Shown: positions 1 through 8,540 of the stretch, piece by piece | How positions within the stretch are numbered: position 1 is the stretch's first letter | Layout of the letters: each line of letters begins with the position of its first letter | Origin: Glaciecola sp028401415 | GTDB lineage: Bacteria; Pseudomonadota; Gammaproteobacteria; Enterobacterales; Alteromonadaceae | NCBI RefSeq assembly: GCF_028401415.2 | Contig: NZ_CP171821.2 | Location: 1,302,001-1,366,000 of the forward strand | DNA length: 64,000 bases | Direction: 5' to 3' | Notes under the pieces: generated by a model | The model's database searches: none | Told to the model about the DNA's origin: nothing | The model's input: the letters and a program-made list of their open reading frames with translations, nothing else | Made by a program: the position numbers and the translations under genes

Positions 1-425
1 TTACCCAATACTTCTTTACGCCAAATGCAGCTATGCCGAGCCTATCTTTTTCCATGCTACCTTTATCACTTGACGCCAACGTGGCGCAATTTTCGATGAA
101 TGTAGGCTCTCAAAAACTAAGCTATGCGCACGGACCTAGACGCTCTAGCAAAATCACATGGCCATTGGTAGCGAGTGACGAATCTACCCGTATCGAATTT
201 ATGCAGCTAGACGGACGCGTGAAGCAAGCGACTGAGACGGGGCCATGGTCGCTGTTTAAACTTCTAGACAAACAACGCATGAGCGCGACGCCAAGAAATG
301 CAGTTTATAATGCAAATATTAGCGTTGAAGGCTTATCGGTGCAGTATGAAATTAGAGCCGACAGTGAATTTAATCCTCTTGGCGCTAAAATCCTGCAAAA
401 CTTTACATTGCCAGAGGAGCTTTAG
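1..425 (+). CDS. tssM: TssM (IcmF/VasK) C-terminal end, partial
   Basis: This is the 3' end of a gene that begins before the window; the reading frame is open from base 3 to the TAG at 423-425. The residues match the C-terminal beta-rich domain of TssM: an FxMNVGxQxLxYxHGP stretch, then GPWSLFKLLD, then a closing YEIRADSEFNPL segment. TssM is the large inner-membrane protein that joins TssL and TssJ into the T6SS membrane complex, and this domain is periplasmic in the family. tagF starts one base after the stop, so the two are surely co-transcribed. Only about 140 residues are visible, so nothing can be said about the Walker motif region. Confidence 0.85.
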   Translation, partial: TQYFFTPNAAMPSLSFSMLPLSLDANVAQFSMNVGSQKLSYAHGPRRSSKITWPLVASDESTRIEFMQLDGRVKQATETGPWSLFKLLDKQRMSATPRNAVYNANISVEGLSVQYEIRADSEFNPLGAKILQNFTLPEEL

Positions 426-426
426 T

Positions 427-1245
427 ATGGCTGCTTACTATGGAAAGGTCCCTGGTAAAGGCGATTTTGTTTCTAAAGACATGCCACGTGAAATAAGCGA
501 GCAGATTCATCACTTTTTTGCCGATGGGTTGAAAAGTGCAAGTAATGAAATCGGGCCAGAATGGCTCGACAATTACGCCATTACGCCCCTTTGGTACTTT
601 TACTTACAGCCTGGAATTATCGACGAGCACGCATGGATTGGCATGTGGATGCCCAGCGTCGATAGAGTGAATCGGCACTTTCCATTTATTGTGATGCAGC
701 ATCTATCATCTCCTATTCAGACGATAAGTGAACTCGGTCATTTTCAAAACAGCATGTTTGAAATGGAAGATTTTCTTTTAGACATGTTAGAACCTGACGC
801 TGAGCTAGAGCCTATACTTGAAAAAATTGCCACATTAACGCTTTTTTCCAATCCAAACGCAGCGGCTACCATCGACGCCTATCTCAATCACCAGCATGAC
901 ATGGTTGAGAGCGCGCCACAGCCACAAACTGAGTTTGAGGTTCATCTACTCGACAAAGTGAATACGCTTGAGGAGCAACTGAGTGCCTTGCAAACGCAAG
1001 TCGCCGATTTGCTTGCAACCGAGCAAACGGTTGACAAGCCAGTTACACCCTCACTGGAGGGTATTAGCACGAACCTGAATTTAGCGGCTCGCTATTGTTC
1101 AGCACAAAAACTTTCGATCATTGATACGCTAGAAGAACACAGTATTTGGATGAGCGCTGGGAATGCTCAAATGCGGCCTCAGTTAATTGTGCACAGCGGT
1201 TTACCAGACGCCGAATTGTTTAATCAATTTTTGGTAGGAATCTAA
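427..1245 (+). CDS. tagF: T6SS-associated protein TagF
   Basis: Encodes 272 residues. The N-terminal ~140 residues have the TagF (DUF2094) signature: YYGKVPGKGDFV at the start, then PLWYFYLQPG, then MPSVDRVNRHFPF. The ATG at 427 is chosen because it sits just after the tssM stop and begins exactly at this conserved domain; an in-frame ATG further upstream lies inside tssM. The C-terminal half has a short predicted coiled coil (about residues 165-200, rich in E, L and Q) and is not conserved to my eye. TagF is a post-translational repressor of T6SS assembly in species with the PpkA/PppA pathway, which fits the adjacent pppA and the distal ppkA and tagH genes. Confidence 0.88.
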   Translation: MAAYYGKVPGKGDFVSKDMPREISEQIHHFFADGLKSASNEIGPEWLDNYAITPLWYFYLQPGIIDEHAWIGMWMPSVDRVNRHFPFIVMQHLSSPIQTISELGHFQNSMFEMEDFLLDMLEPDAELEPILEKIATLTLFSNPNAAATIDAYLNHQHDMVESAPQPQTEFEVHLLDKVNTLEEQLSALQTQVADLLATEQTVDKPVTPSLEGISTNLNLAARYCSAQKLSIIDTLEEHSIWMSAGNAQMRPQLIVHSGLPDAELFNQFLVGI

Positions 1246-1246
1246 A

Positions 1247-2020
1247 GTGGCCATCCTGACAACCAATCCCATGATAGACAAACAATATGGTTGGCGTTTT
1301 GCTCATGCGACTGACACAGGCAAAGTTCGGCGTGTGAACGAAGACTGCTTTTTTTCTAACCCAGAACAGGCTCACTGGGCTGTTGCCGACGGAATGGGTG
1401 GACACCAAGCAGGCGATGTGGCCAGTCAGATGATTGTTAAAAACTTATCCGCTATTGTGCAAAGTGAATCATTTTCGAAATTTGTGGATGAAGTTGACGA
1501 TACCCTGTTGGGTGTAAACGAAAATTTAAGTGCCCTTGCTTTATCGCGCAACACGGTGATTGGGTCTACCGTAGTAGGTGCAGCTTTGCATCAACAACAT
1601 ATCCTATTTTATTGGGTAGGCGATAGCAGAGGCTATTTGTTCAGGGACAAGCGCCTTGTTCAAATAACTAAGGATCATACCTTGGTGCAAGAACTTGTAG
1701 ACAATGGCGAAATAACGCGTGAACAAGCCGAGCAGCACCCCGACAAAAACGTCATTACTCGCGCTGTGGGCTCGCACCCAGAATTGTTTGCCGATTATAC
1801 AATGATTCCATTTCAATCAGGGGATAAGTTTTTAATCTGTAGCGATGGTATTGAAAAAGAAATTAATGATGCTGAGCTGTCCTTACTATTAGCAAAACAC
1901 AATGATATTGAGGAGTGCACACAGGCTATACTCGACAAGGTTTTATCCAGAGGCGCGCGGGACAATGTCTCGTTCGTATTGATTGAGCTAGTTGCCCTGT
2001 ATGATAGTACCCAACAATAG
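1247..2020 (+). CDS. pppA: PP2C-type Ser/Thr phosphatase PppA
   Basis: A 257-residue PPM/PP2C phosphatase. Visible motifs in order: VRRVNEDC, VADGMGGHQAGD (metal-binding Asp-Gly pair), GSTVVGA, WVGDSRGY, ITRAVG, FLICSDGI and ARDNVS, the full set of PP2C metal and phosphate ligands. Start is the GTG at 1247, one base after the tagF stop; an ATG eight codons later (1271) is possible. In the T6SS threonine-phosphorylation pathway PppA dephosphorylates the FHA protein and switches secretion off, opposing PpkA (here at 20726-23053). Cytoplasmic: no signal peptide or membrane segment is seen. Co-transcribed with tssM and tagF. Confidence 0.93.
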   Translation: MAILTTNPMIDKQYGWRFAHATDTGKVRRVNEDCFFSNPEQAHWAVADGMGGHQAGDVASQMIVKNLSAIVQSESFSKFVDEVDDTLLGVNENLSALALSRNTVIGSTVVGAALHQQHILFYWVGDSRGYLFRDKRLVQITKDHTLVQELVDNGEITREQAEQHPDKNVITRAVGSHPELFADYTMIPFQSGDKFLICSDGIEKEINDAELSLLLAKHNDIEECTQAILDKVLSRGARDNVSFVLIELVALYDSTQQ

Positions 2021-2083
2021 ACTTTCGAGCATAATAATGGCGAATTTAGGATTCAATAATAAAAATAAAGACATGCCGACAAG

Positions 2084-2458
2084 ATGAATATATTACATAA
2101 ACTCTCCACCGCTTATGCAAGTGGTGATATTACAAAGCAAGAGTTTCGTGCACAGCGTGGTGCCCTTATTAAAGAAATTGTAGAAGGCAAGCGCGAGGAT
2201 GAAATACAGCCCGAGATCACCGGCGAAATCCCTTTTGATGATACAACTCGCAAGATATCAATAGCAAAGGTCAAACCCAAACGCGCGCATCCAATAAAGA
2301 CGCTGATGTATTTGCTAGTCTACTTAACACTGTTCTCCATTGTGTTTTTTGTCGCATTTATGTTTGTTCCTCAAGTTGCTGAATTTACGCATTCGGTAAG
2401 CCCTGAGTTGTTCCGTGCCTTAAAAGCGTTAGCCTCTACCATTTCCAATTTTGTATAA
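2084..2458 (+). CDS. Small T6SS-linked membrane protein, unknown function
   Basis: A 124-residue protein not assigned to a family. The N-terminus (residues ~8-35) resembles the short SHOCT-like motif: a run with AYASGDITKQEFRAQRGALI. It is followed by an acidic linker and one strong transmembrane helix at about residues 72-97 (LMYLLVYLTLFSIVFFVAF). It lies 63 bases after pppA on the same strand and is the last gene before the hcp promoter region, so it probably belongs to the same transcript. Codon use and composition look like its neighbours. A role at the T6SS membrane complex is only a guess from position. Confidence 0.6.
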   Translation: MNILHKLSTAYASGDITKQEFRAQRGALIKEIVEGKREDEIQPEITGEIPFDDTTRKISIAKVKPKRAHPIKTLMYLLVYLTLFSIVFFVAFMFVPQVAEFTHSVSPELFRALKALASTISNFV

Positions 2459-2513
2459 ACGATTTGTACTCGCCAGAACAGTAGAGCTAAGCGAAACACC
2501 ACTTGCGCAACTT

Positions 2514-2768
2514 TCTGCTCAACTGAGCAGTTTAACGTGAACGAAAAACTGCGCAACCAGCGTGTTTGAAGCTTGCCCACTCATATCAATCCACTATAAG
2601 TGGTTGTTTTAAATGGATAAACGGACTTACTATATATTTGGCATGCTATGTGTAATGTAAACTTAGAACATTGGCTAATACGTTAGTTCGCTATACGCCT
2701 TGGCCCAAAACACTAAACAAGGTCGCTCTGCGTTTTAACAACGACCCAACATAGATTAAGGAAATAAG
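2514..2768 (+). promoter_or_regulatory. hcp1 upstream regulatory region
   Basis: About 310 bases without a gene precede hcp1. They hold a perfect inverted repeat (CTGCTCA-AC-TGAGCAG, 2515-2530) and a second one (CCACT-ATA-AGTGG, about 2591-2603), either of which could be an operator. The identical sites are found before hcp2. The ribosome-binding site is AAGGAAATAAG just before the ATG. No convincing -35/-10 pair or sigma-54 site could be fixed. Confidence 0.45.
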
Positions 2769-3284
2769 ATGCCTACAGTTGCATATATCTCAATCGAAGG
2801 AACTAAGTCTGGTAACATCACAGAAGGCGCAAATACCGTTGAATCAATGGGTAATGCCTATCAGTCTGATCACGAGTCAGAAGCTACCGTACAGGCTTTT
2901 GAGCACCAAGTGATTATTCCTCGCGACCCGCAAAGTGGCCAACCAAGCGGTCAGCGTGTTCACCAACCATTTAAAATTACTAAGGTGTATGATAAGTCTT
3001 CTCCAAAGTTATTTGATGCGTTGTGTTCAGGTGAGCGCTTAAGCAAAGTAGTACTTAAATGGTACCGCACGTCTATGACGGGTGTGCAAGAGCATTACTT
3101 CACGCATGAGTTAGAAGATGCAGTCATTGTCAACATCGATTCCATCATGCCTAACGCACAAGATCCAGCCATGGCGCACTTCTCGCACATGGAAGAAGTA
3201 TCGATGACTTACCGTCGTATTACCTGGACGCATGAAGTGGCCGGTACCACTGGCTCTGACGACTGGCGTGCACCTCGCGTCTAA
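2769..3284 (+). CDS. hcp: T6SS tube protein Hcp, copy 1
   Basis: A 171-residue Hcp, the protein whose hexameric rings stack into the inner tube expelled by the T6SS sheath. Family features include the MPTVAYISIEGTKSGNITEGA start, the HQVIIPRDPQSGQPSGQRVH loop, the HxPFxIxKxxDKxSPxLxxALCxGE core and the closing YRRITWTHE. Length is typical. The ATG follows AAGGAAATAAG. The protein is identical in sequence to the copy at 10466-10981. The gene stands alone as a monocistron: a terminator follows at 3507-3537, and the next genes are on the other strand. Confidence 0.97.
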   Translation: MPTVAYISIEGTKSGNITEGANTVESMGNAYQSDHESEATVQAFEHQVIIPRDPQSGQPSGQRVHQPFKITKVYDKSSPKLFDALCSGERLSKVVLKWYRTSMTGVQEHYFTHELEDAVIVNIDSIMPNAQDPAMAHFSHMEEVSMTYRRITWTHEVAGTTGSDDWRAPRV

Positions 3285-3300
3285 TCACGATCCAATAATA

Positions 3301-3503
3301 TATAACCTCAACTCGGGATAAGCGATAGTGCAAATGCATGTTTTAGCTATGTATTTATTAAATTATCACCAAGTAGTGATAAAAACGTGAAGTGCAAGGC
3401 GCAAAAGTGACGTAATAGTCATTCTATTGCTCGCTTTTGCAACGCAGTAATTCACGTTTTTAGCGCTACTTGGCGCTGTCGCTTATTCCGAGTTGAGGTT
3501 ATA
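3301..3503. repeat. Palindromic repeat family A, copy A1
   Basis: A 203-bp imperfect palindrome. The outer arms TATAACCTCAACTCGG (3301-3316) and its complement (3488-3503) match exactly; inner arms (about 3369-3390 and 3450-3475) also pair. The centre (3387-3454) is itself hairpin-prone (GCAAAAG...CTTTTGC, AATAG...CTATT) and nearly identical to the centre of the copy at 37566-37765, although the outer arms of the two copies differ. Confidence 0.9.
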
Positions 3504-3506
3504 TAC

Positions 3507-3537
3507 AAAACCGCAGTTAAAAAGGCTGCGGTTTTTT
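3507..3537 (+). terminator. Rho-independent terminator after hcp1
   Basis: Stem AAAACCGCAG with CTGCGGTTTT around a nine-base loop, ending in a run of six T. It lies about 220 bases after the hcp1 stop, beyond the palindromic repeat A1. Confidence 0.85.
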
Positions 3538-3553
3538 GATCTAAGGTTCGAAT

Positions 3554-3857
3554 ATGGGATTGTCAGCGCCTATCCGTCTTACTAACTATGGAAAAGTTGT
3601 TTACCAAGAATCGCGTGAGCAAGCCACTGAGAAGGCATAGAGCGCAAATATGACTGCATGGGCTGAACCTTCAGTGTAACCGGCAGCCAGACCCAACACA
3701 CGCAGATGGTGGCATTCAGATGAACACAGACCATCTTATATTGACCACTGAAATTTCAGAACAAAGCGAACCCAATGCAAGTAAGGCCTTAGACTTATTT
3801 TCGCAACGCGGTCCATCAATGGTGCACGTTAACAGAATATTTTCCCAAGATAAATGA
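3554..3857 (+). pseudogene. Possible gene remnants between hcp1 and PAAR
   Basis: The 380 bases between the hcp1 terminator and the PAAR stop contain no full gene. Two short protein-like open stretches are seen: ATG 3554 to TAG 3640 (28 codons, starting MGLSAPIRLTNYGKVVY) and ATG 3720 to TGA 3857 (45 codons, starting MNTDHLILTTEISEQSEP). Neither has a good ribosome-binding site. They could be debris of an earlier hcp-linked cargo gene or chance openings. Confidence 0.25.
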
Positions 3858-3920
3858 GCAAAGATATCCTTAGGTATTGAAGCTGTAATTACGACCTCAA
3901 CACTGTTGTTTGGGTAAATA

Positions 3921-4193
3921 TCAAGGTTTCACTTTAGCTTGCGGAGCGCCAGTCGTTATTTTTCCGCTATGCGAACCACACTGCGTTTTGGCACCTAAGA
4001 ACGCAATAGGCACGCCGTTTTCACTGGCTTGAGAAGAGCCCTCCACTATCACGGCACCACAGGCACATTTGTCACCGATTCGAGCAACTATTGCACCATC
4101 TACGACACTTTTCCCGCCGGTAATAATAGGTGATGGCGGGTGTTTAGAATTTCCACAAACGTGCATGTCGCCTAGTCTAGCTACTGGTTTCAT
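3921..4193 (-). CDS. PAAR-repeat spike-tip protein
   Basis: A 90-residue stand-alone PAAR protein. It shows the RLGDMHVCG start, the PPSPIITGGKSVVDGAIVAR turn, the RIGDKCACG repeat and the closing HSGKITTGAP segment; cysteines and histidines at the expected positions suit the single zinc bound near the tip. PAAR proteins cap the VgrG trimer and sharpen the T6SS spike. The start codon follows the vgrG stop by three bases, with GGAG inside the vgrG end, so it is translated with the vgrG at 4197-6293. No effector extension is present, so the adaptor-effector pair upstream presumably rides on this VgrG/PAAR. Confidence 0.92.
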   Translation of the reverse strand: MKPVARLGDMHVCGNSKHPPSPIITGGKSVVDGAIVARIGDKCACGAVIVEGSSQASENGVPIAFLGAKTQCGSHSGKITTGAPQAKVKP

Positions 4194-4196
4194 AGT

Positions 4197-6293
4197 CTAT
4201 TTCTCCTTCTGCGCTTCACATTCTTCGCAAATCGGAAGGGCTTTATTCGCAGCCAAATCGAGTGTCGGCACCTGAGAAGAGCCCGAACCTCCCATAGAGA
4301 CTTGTCCTTTGAGATTAATTTTTGCAGCTTCTAGCGTGATCCCCGATGAGTCAAGCGTAATCTTTCCACCAGGGCCTCGGATTTCAAACTTTTGCCCTGC
4401 CATCAGTTGATGCACCTGTCCAGCGTTTGTCGTAATAGTATCGCCAACATCGAGTTTGAGTTTCCCGTTGACTTGTCCCTCGTAGTTTCCCCCAACCATT
4501 TCAAGGTGATCAGCATGTATATTTTGTTTAAGAATATTTCCAACATTGTGAATATGGTCTTTACCATATTGCTCTTGTTGGGTTTTTCCCACTTGGTAGA
4601 ACACGTTGTTGCCAATCGTTTCTTTATGATCATTACCAACATCGATTGACTTGTTTTGTGCCACTCTTTCCGATTGGTCATTCCCCACCGATTTAGACCG
4701 ATTGTGCCCAATCGTATGACTCTCATCATTCTGGATCACGGTATTGTGATCCTTTTGAGCATGCATATACACTTCTTCACTGTCTTTTTTGTCTTCGAAT
4801 CGAAGCTCGTTAAAGCCACCCCCACCTTTTGACGAATTCGTTTTAAGCGTACTGACCGTTTTTTTATCAGGAAGCTTGTAGGGACTTCGGTTTTCGCCAT
4901 GGTGCACTCGGCCCGTAATGATAGGAAGGTCAGGGTTCCCATCAATATGATCTACAATAACCTCATGCCCAATGCGCGGCAAAGAGAAACCACCGTAGCC
5001 TTGTCCAGCCCAAAGCTGGCTCACGCGTACCCAACATGACGAATTTTCGTCGGCGGCGTTGTATCTATCCCAGTGAAATTTGACTTTTATACGACCGTGC
5101 TCGTCGGTATAAATCTCTTCATCCGCAGGGCCAGTAACAACAGCGGTTTGCGTACCGTTTACAACTGGCCAATTCGTTTTCTGCGCTGCACGATAAGCAA
5201 CATTAGAAGGCACGCACTGAAAATCATTTGCATATGTGCTGCCACCTACCGAGGCTCCTTGCTTACGCACACCAGGTTGTTGCGCCTCATGTGCTACGAA
5301 TGTAATCAAGTAGTCACCCGAGTAACGCATCTGCTGTTGGTCATCCAACTCAAATGTGTAACCCGGGCAAAGTTTATTCACGTTAGATGCCCCCATTCCG
5401 AGGACCTTTTCTGCATTGTGAGATTCGAGTCGTATTTGGGCGAGCTTGTCACCCCTGGTTTTATCGTCAAAACGGCCATATTTATAGTCCTCATGCTCAA
5501 CAAATTCGCTTGCGTTTTGCACTGAATCTAATTTGAGTGATGGCCTTTGGAAATTATAATCCCGAAATGCGACTTTTCCGTTTCGAATTTGCTTGCGTGA
5601 AGTAAAACGGCGAACGAACTCATTTGTTACAAATCCCTGTGAATCTGAGGCAAAAGGAACCGGGGTGGCAGGTTCAACACTGATACACTTGAACACATCA
5701 TCGCTAAACACCATCACGTGGTTTTCAGCGCTGTGTTCAAAATAGTAGAAAATACCCTCTCTCTCAAGCAAGCGGCTAATGAAATCAAATTCAGACTCAT
5801 CATATTGAACGCAGTACTCAATGGGTTCATAACTCTGTAGACAGTCCCATCTAAAATCGTCAACTTCCATGCCAAGCTCTTTAAACAAAATCGCGATAAT
5901 CTCATCTACTTTGAGCTTTTGGAAAATACGGCGATTAGTACGATACGTTGAGGGGAAGGCCTTTGGCACAACGGTCATATGATACGTCGTCATATCCGGC
6001 CCCTCTTCATCCAGCACGAAATCAGACACGACACCGTGGATATAACGGGTGTTAGTCTGAGCATCACTGAACACGCCCAAAAAATTTTGATGATTGATTC
6101 TATCGATTGATATAACACAAGCTTGTCCAAGCATATCGTCATAATCAATGTGAGAAGAGCTGGAAACGACCTCAAGGTTAAAACTGAATAACGAGGAGAT
6201 GCCCTCAGAACCATACATTGCGGCGACCTGAAAATCGAAGGTGGGGTCTATGGTTTCAAAAAATAGGAATTCTTCGTTTGAACGGAATGACAT
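4197..6293 (-). CDS. vgrG: VgrG spike protein 1
   Basis: A 698-residue VgrG. The N-terminal gp27-like part carries SRLLEREGIFYYFEH. The gp5/OB part carries EEIYTDEHGRIKVKFHWDR (about residue 390) and SSCWVRVSQLWAGQGYGG. After it comes a beta-helix tail of repeated GHNxSxxVGxD-like units, ending with a cysteine-containing tail. The ATG at 6293 is preferred over an in-frame GTG at 6308 because GGAG lies eight bases before it, and because the second VgrG (11202) begins at the same MSFxSNEEF motif. No C-terminal toxin is attached. Together with PAAR it forms the spike for the cargo genes upstream in the same leftward operon (DUF4123 adaptor and effector). Confidence 0.95.
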   Translation of the reverse strand: MSFRSNEEFLFFETIDPTFDFQVAAMYGSEGISSLFSFNLEVVSSSSHIDYDDMLGQACVISIDRINHQNFLGVFSDAQTNTRYIHGVVSDFVLDEEGPDMTTYHMTVVPKAFPSTYRTNRRIFQKLKVDEIIAILFKELGMEVDDFRWDCLQSYEPIEYCVQYDESEFDFISRLLEREGIFYYFEHSAENHVMVFSDDVFKCISVEPATPVPFASDSQGFVTNEFVRRFTSRKQIRNGKVAFRDYNFQRPSLKLDSVQNASEFVEHEDYKYGRFDDKTRGDKLAQIRLESHNAEKVLGMGASNVNKLCPGYTFELDDQQQMRYSGDYLITFVAHEAQQPGVRKQGASVGGSTYANDFQCVPSNVAYRAAQKTNWPVVNGTQTAVVTGPADEEIYTDEHGRIKVKFHWDRYNAADENSSCWVRVSQLWAGQGYGGFSLPRIGHEVIVDHIDGNPDLPIITGRVHHGENRSPYKLPDKKTVSTLKTNSSKGGGGFNELRFEDKKDSEEVYMHAQKDHNTVIQNDESHTIGHNRSKSVGNDQSERVAQNKSIDVGNDHKETIGNNVFYQVGKTQQEQYGKDHIHNVGNILKQNIHADHLEMVGGNYEGQVNGKLKLDVGDTITTNAGQVHQLMAGQKFEIRGPGGKITLDSSGITLEAAKINLKGQVSMGGSGSSQVPTLDLAANKALPICEECEAQKEK

Positions 6294-6509
6294 CTGTATC
6301 TCCTTCACAATTGTCTACGTTAGGTACAATAACCATCAAAGCCTGATTATTCAAGCAGTCGTATGTGCGCCGGCTTAACGCGTGTGCGAGTATGAGAGCC
6401 ATGTATAAGTTTAACAGTGCTGGCGCCAATGTATAGTGTTAAAAGAGGCACAAGCTATTATAAGCGTATCAAACTTTTATCACTAAAATCGACGTTTACA
6501 AGGCTATAT

Positions 6510-6872
6510 CTAATGCGATAACTCCTCGTAGTTAAGTTGACAATATAAGTGACTGAGCGCAAAAAAGCGCCCGCGTTGAATTTTGCTGAGCCACTTGCCA
6601 TTCCACGCAATACGATTGCCTGCCGCATCATATAAATAGCCCGACACTAACGCTTCGACAAACATGCATACGTCGACATTTTAATCAGCGTGACACACCG
6701 ATTAGCTACCTCTACAAAATAGCTTAGGAGAATTATTGTTTTTACCATTGCCGTCAGCGTTAGGGGCAAACACCAATCCAAACGCTTGAGGTAACGCAGC
6801 AACTGCACTGGCATCCTCTTGCTCGTTATTGACAGCGAGTTCTTCGAAACTTGAATAAGGCCTTACGTCCAT
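6510..6872 (-). pseudogene. Decayed ~120-codon ORF with two in-frame stops
   Basis: One frame reads from ATG at 6872 (MDVRPYSSFEELAVNNEQ...) through 56 codons to TAA (6702-6704), six more codons, a second TAA, then 57 codons including GYLYDAAGNRIAWNGKW and LSHLYCQLNYEELSH to TAG (6510-6512). The two halves stay in the same frame and both look protein-like, so a single small gene inactivated by two stop codons is likely. It sits between the immunity-like gene and vgrG1 in the same direction. No family was recognised. An alternative is two unrelated mini-ORFs. The remaining ~215 bases up to the vgrG1 start hold nothing recognised. Confidence 0.4.
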
Positions 6873-6887
6873 ATAAAACCATGCGCC

Positions 6888-7682
6888 CTATAACTCAAGC
6901 ATCTCAGCTTCTTCCGCTTCAAACTTGCTCATATATTCGTTATTGATTTTCGCATGCAAATCACGCAACGCTTGACTTGTAATCCAAGGTGGAAGCTCAT
7001 TAGGAATCGCGCTAACTGCCAAAAACTCTTCAAAGCTTGCATGGTATATCCAAGCATAGGCGGCAAGTTGTTCGCGTTCCGATAGCGTGTCAAAAACCTC
7101 ATTAAACGTGATGCTTTTAGCTTTTTCAGGCTCGCTAGCTCTGAATAAATTTAGATAGTTGTATTGGCCTTGGAAATATTCGGCGTTAGGCCAAAAGTCT
7201 TCTCGACTGAAATCGCTGCTGTAGCTCCAGTCAACATATCCGAGTGCTTCTTTTAAAGGCATTACTAGACTCTGAAAACGTCTAAAATCGTGAAGTAGCT
7301 CATCCTTATTGCTAAATAGCTCGTGATCCGCTGCTAAGAAATTTTTGTTTAGTGCAACGAACTGCTGAACATAGGTGCTTGCTTTAGTCTCAGCGAAAAT
7401 CATTGGAGCGATGTTTTCATTCATCGCTATCGACTCCCGCTTTATGGATTCGATGAGCTGATACGTTTCAAGCTTTTGGTCTTTTATGGACTGCAAGGTT
7501 TCTGGATGGCTGGTAAATATAAGCGCGCTCTCTACACTATGCTGTTCAAAAATATCAAATAAGCTGCGGCTAGCGGCAAGCCCGTCGCTTTGTTTTGAGG
7601 CTGCACTTTGCTGCACAGCCTGTATGTTTTGGGCGACGTTTTCAATCTTCGGTATATCGATATGGAAGTCAAAACGGTTCAT
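6888..7682 (-). CDS. Unknown T6SS-cargo-operon protein (immunity candidate)
   Basis: Encodes 264 residues from the ATG at 7682, which has GGAG eight bases upstream. A longer start at 7748 overlaps the preceding gene by 11 bases and would add 22 residues (FCIFLLFITTTTF core) that look like a signal peptide but have no clear ribosome-binding site. The protein is mostly helical, rich in E, Q and aromatic residues, with acidic C-terminus (EAEEAEMLEL). No family was recognised. Its position directly after the DUF5675-like effector candidate is that of an immunity gene; a peptidoglycan-directed toxin would need a periplasmic immunity protein, which makes the choice of start matter. It could instead be a second cargo protein. 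Confidence 0.6.
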   Translation of the reverse strand: MNRFDFHIDIPKIENVAQNIQAVQQSAASKQSDGLAASRSLFDIFEQHSVESALIFTSHPETLQSIKDQKLETYQLIESIKRESIAMNENIAPMIFAETKASTYVQQFVALNKNFLAADHELFSNKDELLHDFRRFQSLVMPLKEALGYVDWSYSSDFSREDFWPNAEYFQGQYNYLNLFRASEPEKAKSITFNEVFDTLSEREQLAAYAWIYHASFEEFLAVSAIPNELPPWITSQALRDLHAKINNEYMSKFEAEEAEMLEL

Positions 7683-7737
7683 AGTAATTTCTCCAAATGT
7701 AGTAGTGGTTATAAAAAGTAAAAAAATACAAAAGCAC

Positions 7738-8532
7738 TTAACCTTCATTGAAGTTCTCTTGAACTATCAGCTTTACTCTATCGATTTTTACGCCCAAGCT
7801 ATGCCTTGACTCACCGGTAAATTCGTGCAATTTTTCTAGAAACGTAAGTAAGGTGTTTACACTACTGGTTTGGTCAAAACGATATCTCCCATCTCTTACC
7901 TCGCCGCTACTGTGAAGGACTATGCATCCTACAGACCAGCGGTGGTGACTACCCGCATGAATCAAAACACCTGTTCGGCGATCCATTGCGCCAGAGCTTG
8001 ATCCATATATAGCAATACCGGGGCGAGGCTTTTGCAAATACGTGGTGTTGTATCCATATGTTTTATAATTCGTCGTTCTATGTGCCGACAAACCATAATC
8101 ATCTGAGGGCATAATCAAAAACTGATTGTAGTATTGATAATTACTTCCTTGCCTCTCGTTAGTGCGATAGTGAAAATCTGCATTTGCAGGGCCACCTCGC
8201 TCACTCGTTTTACATCTGAAAATTGGCGTCCCCGAGCCACTGTCTTCGCTATCCCAAATTTCCATTTTCAAATCGCCTACAGTGCAGTCCCATCGTCCAC
8301 CAAAATTGTGTTTGATATTGCGTTCGATGGTCACTACCAGCCACTTGTCGTCGCATGGTTGACAAACTTCTTCGACCTCCTGCGTTTCAGCATTGTCTGC
8401 GGCTGCGTTCGCGCCTTGGGTAGCGCCTGTACCTAATGCATCAGCGCCATTGCTAATTCCGTTTGCTCCCGAAACTGAGGAGCTTAGATTATTAATGGCA
8501 TTCATTATGCCTTGAAAAAATTCTCTGCTCAT
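7738..8532 (-). CDS. Candidate T6SS effector, DUF5675/L,D-peptidase-like
   Basis: A 264-residue protein. Residues ~1-50 are a Gly/Ala/Ser/Asn-rich leader without charges; a CQPC pair follows near residue 57-60. The C-terminal half carries a His-Ala-Gly...Ser-Val-Gly-Cys-Ile-Val-Leu motif with H192 and C203 separated by ten residues. That spacing fits DUF5675 domains and recalls the His/Cys pair of YkuD-type L,D-transpeptidases. A GIAIYGSSSGAMDRRTG stretch precedes it. The gene follows a DUF4123 adaptor by eight bases, the usual place for the adaptor's cargo. Inference: a cysteine hydrolase acting on peptidoglycan stem peptides in target cells. The family assignment rests on one motif and is moderate. 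Confidence 0.6.
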   Translation of the reverse strand: MSREFFQGIMNAINNLSSSVSGANGISNGADALGTGATQGANAAADNAETQEVEEVCQPCDDKWLVVTIERNIKHNFGGRWDCTVGDLKMEIWDSEDSGSGTPIFRCKTSERGGPANADFHYRTNERQGSNYQYYNQFLIMPSDDYGLSAHRTTNYKTYGYNTTYLQKPRPGIAIYGSSSGAMDRRTGVLIHAGSHHRWSVGCIVLHSSGEVRDGRYRFDQTSSVNTLLTFLEKLHEFTGESRHSLGVKIDRVKLIVQENFNEG

Positions 8533-8540
8533 TGTCGTAT

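Larger units (their letters stand above)
2504..3284 (+). repeat. Long direct repeat, copy 1 (hcp1 and its upstream region)
   Basis: This ~780-bp block recurs at 10201-10981, offset 7697 bases. The ~255 bases upstream of the ATG appear identical between copies, and the coding part differs only at a handful of synonymous sites (for example GCG/GCC in the alanine of FDALC, CTC/CTT before CGCAC, and the last codons). Similarity ends at the stop codon. This indicates recent duplication or ongoing gene conversion. Confidence 0.95.

Noticed and set aside
2639..2654. Sigma-54-like site TGGCATG-N4-GTGTA upstream of hcp1 (and the same before hcp2)
   Set aside because: The essential GC doublet at -12 is GT, so it is not a convincing promoter.
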